From NCBI GenBank assembly GCA_019775845.1, contig JADQAV010000036.1:1-64000 (forward strand): a stretch of DNA of 64,000 bases, given 5' to 3'. Shown here piece after piece: positions 24,083 to 35,400 of this stretch. The position numbers and the translations under genes were made by a program. The stretch's first letter is position 1. The number at the start of each line of letters is the position of its first letter. The DNA comes from Myrmaecium sp. VS I D KN 1 (taxonomy: Eukaryota; Ascomycota; Dothideomycetes; Valsariales; Valsariaceae). Under the pieces are notes generated by a model. The model was not told the origin of the DNA and ran no database searches. It saw nothing but the letters and a program-made list of their open reading frames with translations.

Positions 24083-25063
24083 ATGCTGTCCTTTACGTCG
24101 ACCAGCTCGAGATTCCGTTCTCAGGAGACGAACTTCGCTTCCCGACGGCCTGTGCGTGGCCAGTTTCCCCCTGCTACAGAGGATGCAACAATAGACCATC
24201 GCAAGGGCGAGCGGAGTGACACCGAACAATCGGGTACCGCGCACAGCAAGGAACTTTCTGACGAGGATCCCATTGACCTCTCCTCGGACGATGAATCCTA
24301 CGATTCGGAGCATACAGTATGTAGTATAATCACCAAGAATACACCACCGCTTTGTGATGCTAACAATGATACATAGCTAGTTGATGAACTCAGCAATGTA
24401 TGGCCTTATTTACACACAAGTGCAAGCAACGCCACAGCAAATACCATTCCCAGTGAGGAGAATGGCGAGGCTCCACGCAGCAGGTCCTCTGAGCCGTCGC
24501 TGTCGACATCTGGTCGCCCACAAGCAAGGCACTCGCCTTCCCCATCACCCTCCGCAACTGATGAAGGCGATGACATCGAGGAAGAGCAATCCACAAAGCC
24601 AAAACCAAAGTCCACCGTACGCAAAACGCGGCGTCTCCGGTGGACGTTCGATCTCGAGCATTGGCTCATGAACGCCATCATGACGTACAAGCACCTCAAT
24701 CCTCATGGTCGTATCCACCGTGCCGGCATTTACAAAGCCTTCTGCGAGCGTTGGGAGGGGGTGCAGCCTATGGGCCACAAACGGCCCATCGCGAATATCG
24801 AGCGTGGCGCTTTCCAGGCGCGAGTAGAGCGCATGATCCGGGAGCTCAAGCAGCCGACTTGGGGACTCCTCACGGAGGCCGGCGATTTGCGCGAGGACCT
24901 CGTGGACCCGGACTGGGAGGCGAAGTTGATAGCACACAGAAAAGAGCAGAAGAGGTTGCAACGGAAGAAGAAGCAGGACAACGCTGTTTCCGAGGAATAT
25001 GTGCCTCCTCTTCTGAGCGGGGAGCAGTTGTTTGAGCTGGCTCACAGCATCCAGGATTGTTGA
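24083..25063 (+). CDS. Orphan protein with Trp-rich helical segment
   Basis: Two exons (24083-24316 and 24377-25063) join over a 60-nt intron (GTATGT donor, CATAG acceptor) to give 306 residues. The N-terminal part is acidic and Ser-rich (LSDEDPIDLSSDDE), followed by a second Ser/Pro-rich acidic linker. After a basic KTRRLRW comes a compact helical region (residues about 155-235) with regularly spaced aromatic residues: WTFDLEHWL, a YKHLNPHG turn, and YKAFCERW. The C-terminus is a charged helix (RKEQKRLQRKKK). The aromatic spacing resembles SANT/Myb-like or trihelix modules, but this is pattern impression only. I cannot name a family. The neighbouring gene 0.5 kb downstream on the same strand has a comparable segment. 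Confidence 0.7.
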
Positions 25064-25557
25064 CTGATTCTTGGACCTTGTTGTCCTCTATTTCCTTTGT
25101 CTTCTTCTGTCTTGACCCTACCAGAGCTGTGTTTGGTTTCAGATTTTTATATAATATACCCCAACTTTCGTCCTGTACAATGCGCTCTTGTAACATAGGT
25201 ATAGACACGTGATAAAAGTATAGATTGTGGTGAATATCTTTGTTACCTTGCTTGTGAACCGTATACGGAGAAGCCTCTTCACATCTAGCTCTTCACAGGG
25301 AGTGGATCCTGCAGTGACAGAATTCGCAAGAGTGCTTTACATTCACATTGAAGAACGTCCTCGCTCGCCTGCAGTCACGGATTCCAGTAGCCGGGCCGTG
25401 CATAAAAGGATCCTCGCCATCCAAAGCTCTTCCACTCTCCTCCATTCTACACCCCTCTTTCAACTTTGCTTTTGACTTCTTGAAAGTCTCCAAGATCTCC
25501 AACAATCGGAAAGCTTAATTTGGTCTCATCAAGAGCACCTTTCTCCTACCACCCGAC
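25064..25557. promoter_or_regulatory. Spacer with TATA-like box (CATAAAAGG)
   Basis: A 0.5-kb spacer separates two same-strand orphan genes. CATAAAAGG near 25400 is a TATA-like element about 155 nt before the ATG at 25558. It is followed by a CT-rich leader typical of expressed fungal genes, which supports independent transcription of the second gene. Confidence 0.45.
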
Positions 25558-27033
25558 ATGTTGCCATCTAAGTGCAAGGAACGGCGTCTTCTGTCGGTCA
25601 ACCGCTTTATCAGTTGGTCGATCCATCACAGTCAGTATAGGCCCCTCGCTCGTAAACTTCTGACGGTTGTTTCTGAGGAAGGTGGCATTGGAGACGACCT
25701 TCGCGATCGACTGATTACCAACATCACGGATACCCTCAATGCGAAAGAGCTCGGTACGACAGAGAACGACAAAACTGATGAAGACACCCAGATGCAAGAG
25801 CCAGAAGAAGAGACGTTGGACGACGAGGAGACTATGGACTGGTCATCAACCCATACGAGCACTCTCGGCACTCCACTAGCTTCATCAACTCCTCATGGGG
25901 ATAGAGCTGTCGACACTCTTGGGCACGTTCAAGGTGGTCACAAGCGTACCTATAGTTCTCCATACGAGTCCACCAGGATCATCAAGAAGTCCAAGGCCAC
26001 TCACGGAACCGAGGAACACGGAGAATCCCAGGCAGAAGTCCTCACAAACCGCATCATCCAGGACCTGGAGCAGCTGCAGTCGCTTCAATCAAGCGCCTCC
26101 AGCACCGCAACCCGCGACTGTTCTCCCGCGTCTCGTCCCCGCGTCCTAAGCACCCAACCACGTGAGAGCATGCCCTCGGGCGCCTCTGAAGTTAGCATCA
26201 CGTTCGACCAAGATGAGTCCGCAGCCGCATCCGCCCGTCGAGCCTCTGGCACCTCTGGACTCGGTCACTCCATTACCCCAGACACCGGCCCCTTCGTCGT
26301 CGGACACCCTGAGCCGGAACGCCTCCGCATGCGTGTCTATCACGCTGGCCGAGAGGAGGCTCGTACCATCCGCTACCGCCTGGCGGACCACATGGACTGG
26401 AACAATCCCACCGACGTCCTCGCGGCCAACAAGTGGCGGTTGCAGATTTACGCACGTTACGACGGGGCCCAGCCCCGGCGCCCTAATGTGCAGTTTCACT
26501 CCATCCAGCGGGCCTGGGTCTTCCAATACCTGCTGGCGGCCCGCCTGCGGAAGGAGAAGCATATAGTTCCCATGCCCAGCCTGAAAGCGGTTACTCGCGA
26601 GTTCAACCGCGAATTCTTTCCCGTCAGGCTCCTGGCCTGCGGCGGTACGCTGTTCCGGTGCGAGGAGCGCGGCTGGGAGAGCTTGGGGAGCGAGATCGAT
26701 CGGAACAATGATCTGAGGTGGGCGAAGGGAGCGGACCCGAAGGTGGACAACAGGGTCGTCAAGGGAGGGGTGTGGAAGCATGGGAAGGTTTGGATCGCAA
26801 AGGAAGGAGGTGAATTGGTCGAGGTGCCGGGTGAGGTGAAGCACAAGGGCCGCAAGATCGTGAGCTTGGTGGACCTGCACCTGGGGAGCTTGACCTGGCC
26901 CACGGGCCCTTGGCCGAGCGCGGCTGCGCACACGATGAGGGTCGCCGAGATGGCTGGCGCTGATGTCGCCTGCGAGAAGTTCGAAGCGGTTGCGGAGGAT
27001 GATGGCAGTGAGATTGAAGAAGAGGTCTTGTAA
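25558..27033 (+). CDS. Orphan protein with Trp-rich C-terminal domain
   Basis: Single-exon frame of 491 residues from an ATG preceded by a TATA-like box and CT-rich leader. Residues 1-65 form a helical segment (SVNRFISWSIHHSQYRPLARK). A long acidic and Ser/Thr-rich linker follows, with a possible nuclear signal near residue 142 (STRIIKKSKA). The conserved-looking part is about residues 260-440: HMDWNNPTDVLAANKWRLQI, then a helix pair starting QRAWVFQYLLAARL and ending LKAVTREFNREFFP, then Cys- and Trp-containing strands. The helix pair recalls SANT-like proteins in which an aromatic-rich helix precedes a FNxxF motif. No family is recognised and the function is unknown. The C-terminus is acidic. 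Confidence 0.75.
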   Translation: MLPSKCKERRLLSVNRFISWSIHHSQYRPLARKLLTVVSEEGGIGDDLRDRLITNITDTLNAKELGTTENDKTDEDTQMQEPEEETLDDEETMDWSSTHTSTLGTPLASSTPHGDRAVDTLGHVQGGHKRTYSSPYESTRIIKKSKATHGTEEHGESQAEVLTNRIIQDLEQLQSLQSSASSTATRDCSPASRPRVLSTQPRESMPSGASEVSITFDQDESAAASARRASGTSGLGHSITPDTGPFVVGHPEPERLRMRVYHAGREEARTIRYRLADHMDWNNPTDVLAANKWRLQIYARYDGAQPRRPNVQFHSIQRAWVFQYLLAARLRKEKHIVPMPSLKAVTREFNREFFPVRLLACGGTLFRCEERGWESLGSEIDRNNDLRWAKGADPKVDNRVVKGGVWKHGKVWIAKEGGELVEVPGEVKHKGRKIVSLVDLHLGSLTWPTGPWPSAAAHTMRVAEMAGADVACEKFEAVAEDDGSEIEEEVL

Positions 27034-28986
27034 GATCCCGCACCGCGGACAGTCGGTTCCTGAAAGGTGTCACGGAAAGTCCTCATCGGAGGATACCGGC
27101 GCGATTATCATGGCTCACGGTCAGACTTTGACACGGGCAGGTGGGTGAGACAAGTTGATGTTTGCTCACAAACTTACTGTTCCTGCTGGCACTTATTTTC
27201 TGTCAGGACACAAGAACAAGGGATCAAAGAGTTTTCTTGTAGTGAAATGTAATATCACAATATGATTCGATTCTCCAGAGTGCACTGTACAATCCGAGCA
27301 TCCGTGAATATAGAAACGAAGATTCAATCCACCTGCTCTCCGACCCATGTTTTATACGGTGATAGTCTGGTGAGGTGCCAGCAGAGCACTTGAGGCAGTA
27401 AATAACCGTGAGATATGGACGCTCAGAAAGCTGAATGAGTAGATGGAGATTCAATTGGACAAGGTGGTAGAGGTCGATATTGGTATTCGCAGGTGGGTAA
27501 TCTACTTGAATCAGGATTGGAAGGAGAACCGAGGAAGAAGAGGAGGAAAGACACAGCTTTACTGGAAAAAAAGCATCTTCTGCAAAAGCAACAAACAGCT
27601 TCATGTAAAGGAATAAGGAGAGACAACAAGAAAGAAACCAGCAAAGAATAAGGGAAAAATAAGGAAGAAACTAAAACCACTTTGACGATGCATAGAAATC
27701 CTCTAACATTCAAGCTCAACTGTATACACACGCATATACACACAAGCTTATCTTGGTTCACCTCCCATCTCCTCACAGAGAGAAACGGGGAACAGGACAG
27801 ACAAAAGCAACCCAAACCCACTCACCTGCTCCCCTTCCCCTTCCCCCTGCTCCCCATCCAGCAGCACCTAAGCCCATCGAATACCCAAGGTAGCAGATCA
27901 CTGCGCCAACTCCCTCTGCCGTGTATCCCTTTTTCTGCGGGATCGAACCGGGGCGCGAGTCCCAAGTGAGAGGGGAATGAGGTATGGGTGGGACTGAGCC
28001 GGAATCCCCAAGGTCCGCAGGGATCTCTTGTCTGAGGAGGAAGAGAGTGAGAGAGTGGGTGCGTGATCGGTCCGATGTTCATCATCTATGAAGCTGGCAA
28101 GGAGCTGAAGGGGCGCAAGGAAGAAAGACGTGATGACTACGTTCCCCCGTCTGCGTTGAATCAGCTTCTCGTTCCTGGTGGGTCAAGGAAAGCAGATTGC
28201 AGGCCATGGGATGCAGCAAGTCCGGCTCACATCCTAACTCCCACCGTCCTGGAACCCGCGTACCGGTATCAAACGAGATGGGGACCGCAAGCTCTCGAGT
28301 CCGGAGTGTGATTCATTTCAGGACGATAAACGGGAAGAACGAAGAGCAAAAGTCTGGGGATCTGTGAGACCTGCCTGTTCAGCATCAGCACAGTCATGCA
28401 GTCGAGCGTACCAAGGGAAGGACAACAGCAAAGTGTACGGAAAGAAGAGGAGAGCGGACCTGAAAAGGTGAGCACGACATATCGACAACAAGACAGACCC
28501 TACAGATATGAACACGAGTGAGCAGGCCCCAGAAGCCTATCCCTCATCTCACACCCAGCGAGCACGAAACAGAGCCCCCCCCCTTCCCGTCCAACTTTCC
28601 CGTTCCCTCTCAAAGAAGAGAAAAATGAAAGGAGCAATAGCAAGAAAGGGAGATCAGCCCATCTCTATCAGCTCAGCACCACCAGCAGCAGCAGCAGTAA
28701 GCCTACACCAAGAAAAACGCAGTAGCCAATAACCCTCTCCAAGCCTCCCTAAGACCGGAAAAGGGAAAAAGAAAAAAGCAACGAGATGAGCCAAAGTCTA
28801 CCCTCCTCCAAAGATCCCCCAACCGTTCCCGTTCCATTCTCAGACACGCATATATCGCCACCACACACGCCCATACACACACACACATGGTAGATCAGTG
28901 GCCCCCCCTTCATCGTCAGCTCTTCCCGTTCCTCCCTACCCCAAGCGCAGAGGGCGCCAAAGTCAAACGCCCTCCACGCCTCAAGT

Positions 28987-29005
28987 CTCCTGGCATATCC
29001 AGGAG
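28987..29005 (+). other. Perfect 7-bp hairpin
   Basis: CTCCTGG, a five-base loop CATAT, then CCAGGAG. It is followed by a segment (29008-29034) that partly matches 44181-44207. This could be an RNA stem or chance. Confidence 0.3.
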
Positions 29006-29376
29006 GAGTAAGCGCTGCTCTTATGCACGTCTTGATGGCACGAGATAGAAGCAGAAGAGAGAGAGACAGAGAGATCAGGACTAGCCCGGAATGAATTTCG
29101 GTAACGCAAAGAGGGAACGAGATGTTCTTTCTGGTCAAAGGCAAGCAAGCTGTACACCTATCATCTGTTCTAGCAACAAGACCCCCAAGAGACAAACGGT
29201 CAGGACAAAGACAGGGAGAAACCACACGCCGCAAACACGACGATGTCGTCGTACAAAATGTGTCTTCCCCCCGAGCCCTCCAACCCCCCAAAAACGAGAG
29301 CGGGATGTATGTATGTATGTCTCACATCCACCATGCCCCAGCCATTCCATTGTTCCATTCCAACACCATCAACACC

Positions 29377-29390
29377 CACCACCACCACCA

Positions 29391-29420
<30 letters not shown>
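29377..29420. repeat. (CAC)n-(CCG)n trinucleotide tract
   Basis: CAC/ACC triplets run directly into CCG triplets. The stretch generates poly-His, poly-Pro and poly-Ala strings in several frames, none of which is a credible gene. Confidence 0.85.
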
Positions 29421-29421
<1 letters not shown>

Positions 29422-32400
29422 CGCGAACACGCCATGCCGCCGCGGTCGGGATGTGGGGCTCCCTTCCCGCCTTCCTCCTCGGAGGGAGGTCCGTCGCGAA
29501 TGACCGAAGGAGCAAAAAGCAAGAAAGACGAGCGGGTGGGCGGGCGGGCGGGAGGAAGGTAAAAAAAAAGAGCAAAAGGGGAAAAAAGAAAAAGCAACGT
29601 CGAACCTAAAAAGGCGTAAGGGTGGAGATGAGATGGGTGCGGTACGACTAGGAGAGGAAAGGACGAAGCCTCGCCAAGAGGGAGAGCGTTCCGAGGGCTG
29701 GGGCGGGATGCCCCCCTCCTCCTCCTACGTTCCTGCTCTGTCACATTAAGCTAGGTTACTGCGTGCGAGATATCCCTTGCAACCTACCGTGCGCGGAGAC
29801 GTGGCGTCCGGACCGCACCGAGTGCAGGAAGGGGATAGATGATGGCGGTAGAGAGCTTACTGAATCATGGATGTTTTCTTTCCTTGCTGCATGCGAAGGA
29901 AGGAAGGAAGGACGGGCAGCATATGAGCGGGCGAAGGCAAGGGGATAGGAACTTGGGTATCAAGAAGGGAAGGGAAAGGAAGGGCTGACCGATCGTGCGA
30001 GGCTCCTCGGAACGGATCCGAGACAAAAAAGACCACGACGTTGAGGGAGGGGCGCGATAGGGTCGCAAAGAGCCGAGGATGGTGTGAATCAAACCAGGGA
30101 AGGTGGGAAAGAAGCGAAAAAGAAGGCAGCCAAGATGATTATGGTCTCTTTAACCCGGATATGGGCGACGAAGCTGCAAGAATGGCGTGGGTTTCTTGAT
30201 CCTGCCGTGTGCACTAGGGATATCGTCGTCCTCCTCCTCTTCCGCCTCCTCCCCCCACGCCTAGGTCCCGCCGGTGGCTGCGGTCATCATCTTGAGGAGA
30301 CGCGCCGAGGTAGGAATCGCGCAAGATGGCGGGCACCACTTGCCGTCGTCGTCTGCTCTCAAGGACAGTGGGAGGGGATAGGCTGCAGGGGGAGACGCAA
30401 GAAGGGCATTAACCCCCACGGAAATAAAGGACCGGGGAGCATGTGCAGGGTAGCAAGTAAAGAGAAGAATGACAGAGATTCGAGAGTAAGGTCAGGGAGA
30501 TGCAGGAGGATTCGAATACACTTGGATGCTCCGAGTAGGCATGTTATCGGTGCATGTACAGTACATACTGCATCATCTTCCTTGATTTGACCCCCGCTCC
30601 CGTCATTCTCTTGTCAGCCTCGACAGGATCATCCAACGGAAGAAGCGAATGGGAGCTTGCACTCGCTCCCAAAAGCCCTGAGCAACAGTCAGCTGAAAAG
30701 GTGGCAGGGAAGAACAGCCCACCCTGAGACGGAGCCGCCCACTGGCGGAGACGGACCGGAGGAGCAGGATGATCGACAGAACAACGGCGCGGCAGGGACG
30801 CCATTCCCTCCATTTCGTGAGAGGGGCAGCGGGACAGCTGATAGGGTGCGGAATAGATGACGACTCATGTAAAGATGCAAGCTAAATCTTGACGACCATC
30901 GGTGAGATCGTATCGCGCCAACGAACCGTGGCACCAATTGAACCTGGACGAAGACCGGTTAGGAAGCTGGGGATGCATCGTAATGCGGCAGCTCCTTCCG
31001 TTTTAGTTGTACTGGGTCACTTGAACGTCTCATGCATCTCTGAGGGTTGGAAAGATGAATAGGTTGGCATTCGAACCGTCCTTGATTCCTGGCAGGGAGG
31101 GCCTTCGGACGTAACGGAATCGGTCGTGGGCCGCCAGAGGTAAGAAAGGCCCTGCGCCCTGAAGAGTCGGCAAGAAGCTCCTCTTGCATGAGAAAGGCCG
31201 AGCGGGGCGCTGATAATGTTCCTCGGGAGATATGAGCCTGTCCGAACAATCGAGTGATGATCAATAGTACCATCGACCAACAACCACAACGGCGAAGCGG
31301 GGACAGAGGAATGAGAAGAGCGAAAATACAGCCGATTTGGATCCCAGGGCGGCTTGAGCTTGCGCGGACCGCGAGACGGATGGTAGGCGAGGGAATGCCG
31401 AGCCCGTTCGATAGTGAGGCTGTCAATCCTGGGTATGTGATCAGCTTCCCTTCTGGCAAAGTGGGCACGTTCCCCTTCGTCCCTGCCGAGCTGCCAACGG
31501 TCAGATTTCCCAGGCTTTTCTTCCCTTCTCATCCCAACCAGCCCACACTTCGTCCATTCCTGGAGATGCGTTGCAGGGCTGTCGGCGTTGGGGTGATCAG
31601 CAGCTGACCCAAGTGGGCCTCGGAGGAAGCAGGATCGACGAGAAAATTGGAATGCCAGAAAAGCAGAGCCCTATTCGCGTCAATCACATGATTCTCGGCT
31701 GTTGCTGCCTATTCCTCCACGTCCCCTGCATGTATAAAGCAGATTGAAGGCCTGGAGAGGGCAAGGAACGGTGCTCGTGGCACTCTCGACAGAGGCTCGC
31801 TTCCTTACGAGCAGCAAGGCGCAATGCCCTGGTAGAAGAAACCACGCCAGTTAATTTCGGTAGGCTCCCGGGACGCAGGACATCGCACGCGGCACAGGAG
31901 CAGTGGACAGGGATCACGGCGAATGGCAGTTATGAAGAACAGATGCGACCAGGGTCGGAAATCTTGAATGGCAGCGATGACATCGTCAAGCGATGCCAGG
32001 GAGCGAGGTGATTCGGCCGGTTCGTTCGCGGTGGGGTCGGGGAAATGAATGACTTCGAGTACGGGGGGAACTCCGCCGCGAGCCATTGGTGGAGAATCGA
32101 TACGGCTAGCACCCATCTGGAGATGAAATCGCCTGCACGTACGGAGTATTTGAAAAACTGTACAGCAATGCCGCACGCTGTTGGCGGTTATGCGGCCCTA
32201 GGGAAGCCCGGCGGGTACGCCAGGCCAAAGGAAGCAGACGGCGCTGTCAATGGCCCTCGACGATCAGTCGGAAGGGGAGGTGGGGTCCGAAACGGCGGCG
32301 TCAAAGCCGCCAGGGACCGTTGCAAGCGTTTTGGAGCAGTTCCCGTTATTGCTTTTTGCGATCGCGACGCCGTGAGGGGCTGAACTCGGTGAATTCGAGA

Positions 32401-35400
32401 GACTCGCGACTTTCGCCGCGCCGCCGAGAGGCTTTGCGAACAGCTCGACGGGTTGTGAAAAAGCCAATCACAGGGCGATTCGGCTGGAAGGACTGCAACG
32501 GAAGCTGCGGATCGTTTTCGAGAAACCCGCTCGTTAATCTGGGCCTGCCGTCGATCGTTTGTTGGTCTGTGAGGATTGGCCGCCCCTGCCCCAGCTGAGC
32601 GTGAGAGCGGCCTATCCCGACCGCATTCGTTGCCAACACCGCGAGGAGAGATCCATCGGTAGGCAGGGCGTCCATGCTGATGATGTACACATTCATATCC
32701 TACCTTGTGGCATTTGCGGCGTTCAAGGGCGGCCGACCAGCTGTTATACGTCGGCTAGTGAAGATAGAGTTATATTGGCTTCATGACCACCGTCAGTGCT
32801 TCAATAGTTAATAACCTGGGTCGGCAACCAAGCGGTCCGTAGCCTAACAACTAGCCGGTCGAAGGAATAAACACTCCGAAACGGACCGCGACAATACTTT
32901 TGATGTCGGGCGTAGTTGTGCACGAAGAAGTGAGGAGGAGCAGGCGGCGTCCCGGTAGAACAACAATCATTAGCAGGCATGTCTATGGTAACAGTATTTG
33001 GAAAACAGAAAACGCCAGCGGCGGTGCGCAACGGTTCCCCCCATGAGCGAGATGTGTTTCCGATCGAGTTGCACAAAGACGTACGCAAGTTGCGGGCCAC
33101 CGTTATCCGCTCCCTGCGCGTCGGGAGCAGGAAAGCAAGCCTCACCGTATGTATGGACGCCCGGCCCCCGCAGGGTGGTCGCAAGAGGCAACGAGGCCGC
33201 AGCGGAAAGCGCAATAAGCCAGAGCAGAAAGAACAGTCAGGCGCGACAAGGAATGTCTTCTGGTGCGCCTTTCTCGACCGTCAAGTCACGTTTTGTGAGC
33301 CGCGAGATTGAGTTTGTTTGTCTCAGATCTGCGAAACAGCTAGGATCAGGGATGAATTCACTCTTGGCCCCCGGGAAGCTCCCGCACTGCTGACTCCTGA
33401 ACAGTGCTTGGGAGATCAATACCCCGCGACGCGGAGCTTGTTCGCTGGAGGAGATAACACCGAGTCGTACCTGCCGACGGAGTTTCGTATTGACAGGTTG
33501 AGATAGCCCCTTTATGTGAGGCTGTACGCTTGTAGCTTGGAAAATTGGTGTGCAGGCCTCGCCCTGGTTTTGCCTGCTGGGATAGCCTCTCCCGCTCCCA
33601 AGATCACAATATCACACACACGCCGTAGCGACCCGGTATGTCCCAGGGTACCTGGATGCAAACCTGGACGCTATACGACTGTTATACGAGAAGGTTGGTC
33701 CTTGTGTCAGTTTTAAGTCGGCGACCTCAATCCATGTCAAGCGGCGAGAGGATGTCGCCGCCATTCATAGGCGGGTTGTCCCACGCTCCATCTGAGGGCG
33801 CGGGATCCAGGCAAGTCCGACGGGTTGCGCGTCGGTGAATGGTGTTGTGCAAAGTCTCCAAGGTCCGCAGGACCGGGAGTAAATCAAAGACGGTGAACGG
33901 TCGTGTTGCCCAGAAGAGACGAGATGAGTGAAGGAATTCCTCCGCAATCACGACATTGGCTCAAAATGAAGTTCCTCGGAACGGAACGTTATTACCAGTA
34001 CGCCGGTGACGGAACCCGAGGAGGCGCTCGTGATGGCGGAGAAGAATTGCTGTGTGTACTCGCACCGACCCAGTTACCAAGGTCACCAAAGTATTGTTTT
34101 TGTTGACCACGATTATCCTCGTCGCGTCGTGTTTGCGGCGGAGTTGCACAAATCTCAGGAGGCAACAAAACCGTAATTAGAGATACCTGAGATCTGCTAG
34201 GCAACGCAAAATACACGAGGCTGATAATTTCGTGTGGTGGGTCGGCCGTTCTCGTCCGTCGCCAGCGCCAGCCAAGCCTTCGTCACCAACCATGGCAGGC
34301 CGTCTCTGACATGAGCAAGGGAGTGTCGAATGTGCCATGATGATAACAACAACAACCCCCAGGGATCAGAGACGGAGCCATCAACGCGTGCTTGCGAAGC
34401 GAGATGCAAGGCCATCGATCAGGTTTCGTTGGGCGGGTATCCTCGTTCGACTCTCACGCATCGCATCACGCACAGCAGCAGGAAAGCAGGTTATCACGCA
34501 CTCGGGGGAGAGGGGGACGTTGCAGGCTTGACGGACCGAGGCTCTGACGGGGAGATCAACAAGGTCGACGCCATCCAGATCGAGCGGCTCAACGTGGCCT
34601 ATTTCGTAGGCTCCCGGGGTGGCGGCCGTTGAAGAAAGCTGCAAACGGCAGTGGTCCAACGAGCTTGGAAAGCGAAGGGGCCGCGGCTGTGCTGGATTCG
34701 TGCAGGGCCTGATGCACGGGGCCCCTTGCGGACCAGACACCGCTCGGCTTTTTAGCAGGCGCGGCGCCGTGTCCTGGTGGTTGGATTCTGGTTAGGACGA
34801 CGCACGCTGACTCGACGCTCGCCCAGGACCGTTGGCAGCCGATCCTCGCCAGTCCCCGACAGCCGGAACGCCGTGTGTGGCATATCGCGTTGAGCCAATT
34901 GGAAAGGAGCGCGCCGTGTGGCAGCCACTGATCCTTGGCCCAACTGCCTCGTCACAACAAGGGAGGCCTTTCTCTGGCATCCGTCCAGCGCCTCGGATAC
35001 CGTCGTACCCCATACTTCTCAGCCACAGCAGCACACACGATGTTCATCATTCGTTGCTCGCACAAGAGTATCTAGAAGCCGCTGGCTAGCAGCTACCGCG
35101 GACGACGCGCATGCCCGCGATGCCAGGCACCATCGAGAACGGTTTGATTCTTCGCATCAGGCCACGAGTGATGGCGATGGCAAGTCGCCCGAGGAAAGGG
35201 AACGACAGCTGGAAGGCTGTCTTGTGCTTGCTTACCTCATATCGACGGTGTGACCTGGGTCATGTGCGTGCACGACGTGAGAATGGCTGGGCGACCGTGG
35301 AAGGAGAGATAAATCCGCAAGCCGCCATCAGCGTCGGCGGACATGCTCGCTTCCTTTTGGTCGACGCACACACGCGCGTAAACGCAGCTTGTACCAAGAC

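Noticed and set aside
27920-28010. Possible tRNA on the minus strand (GGTTCGATCC-like T-loop near 27950)
   Set aside because: The T-stem pairs only partly and no D-arm, anticodon arm or acceptor stem can be found at the right distances.
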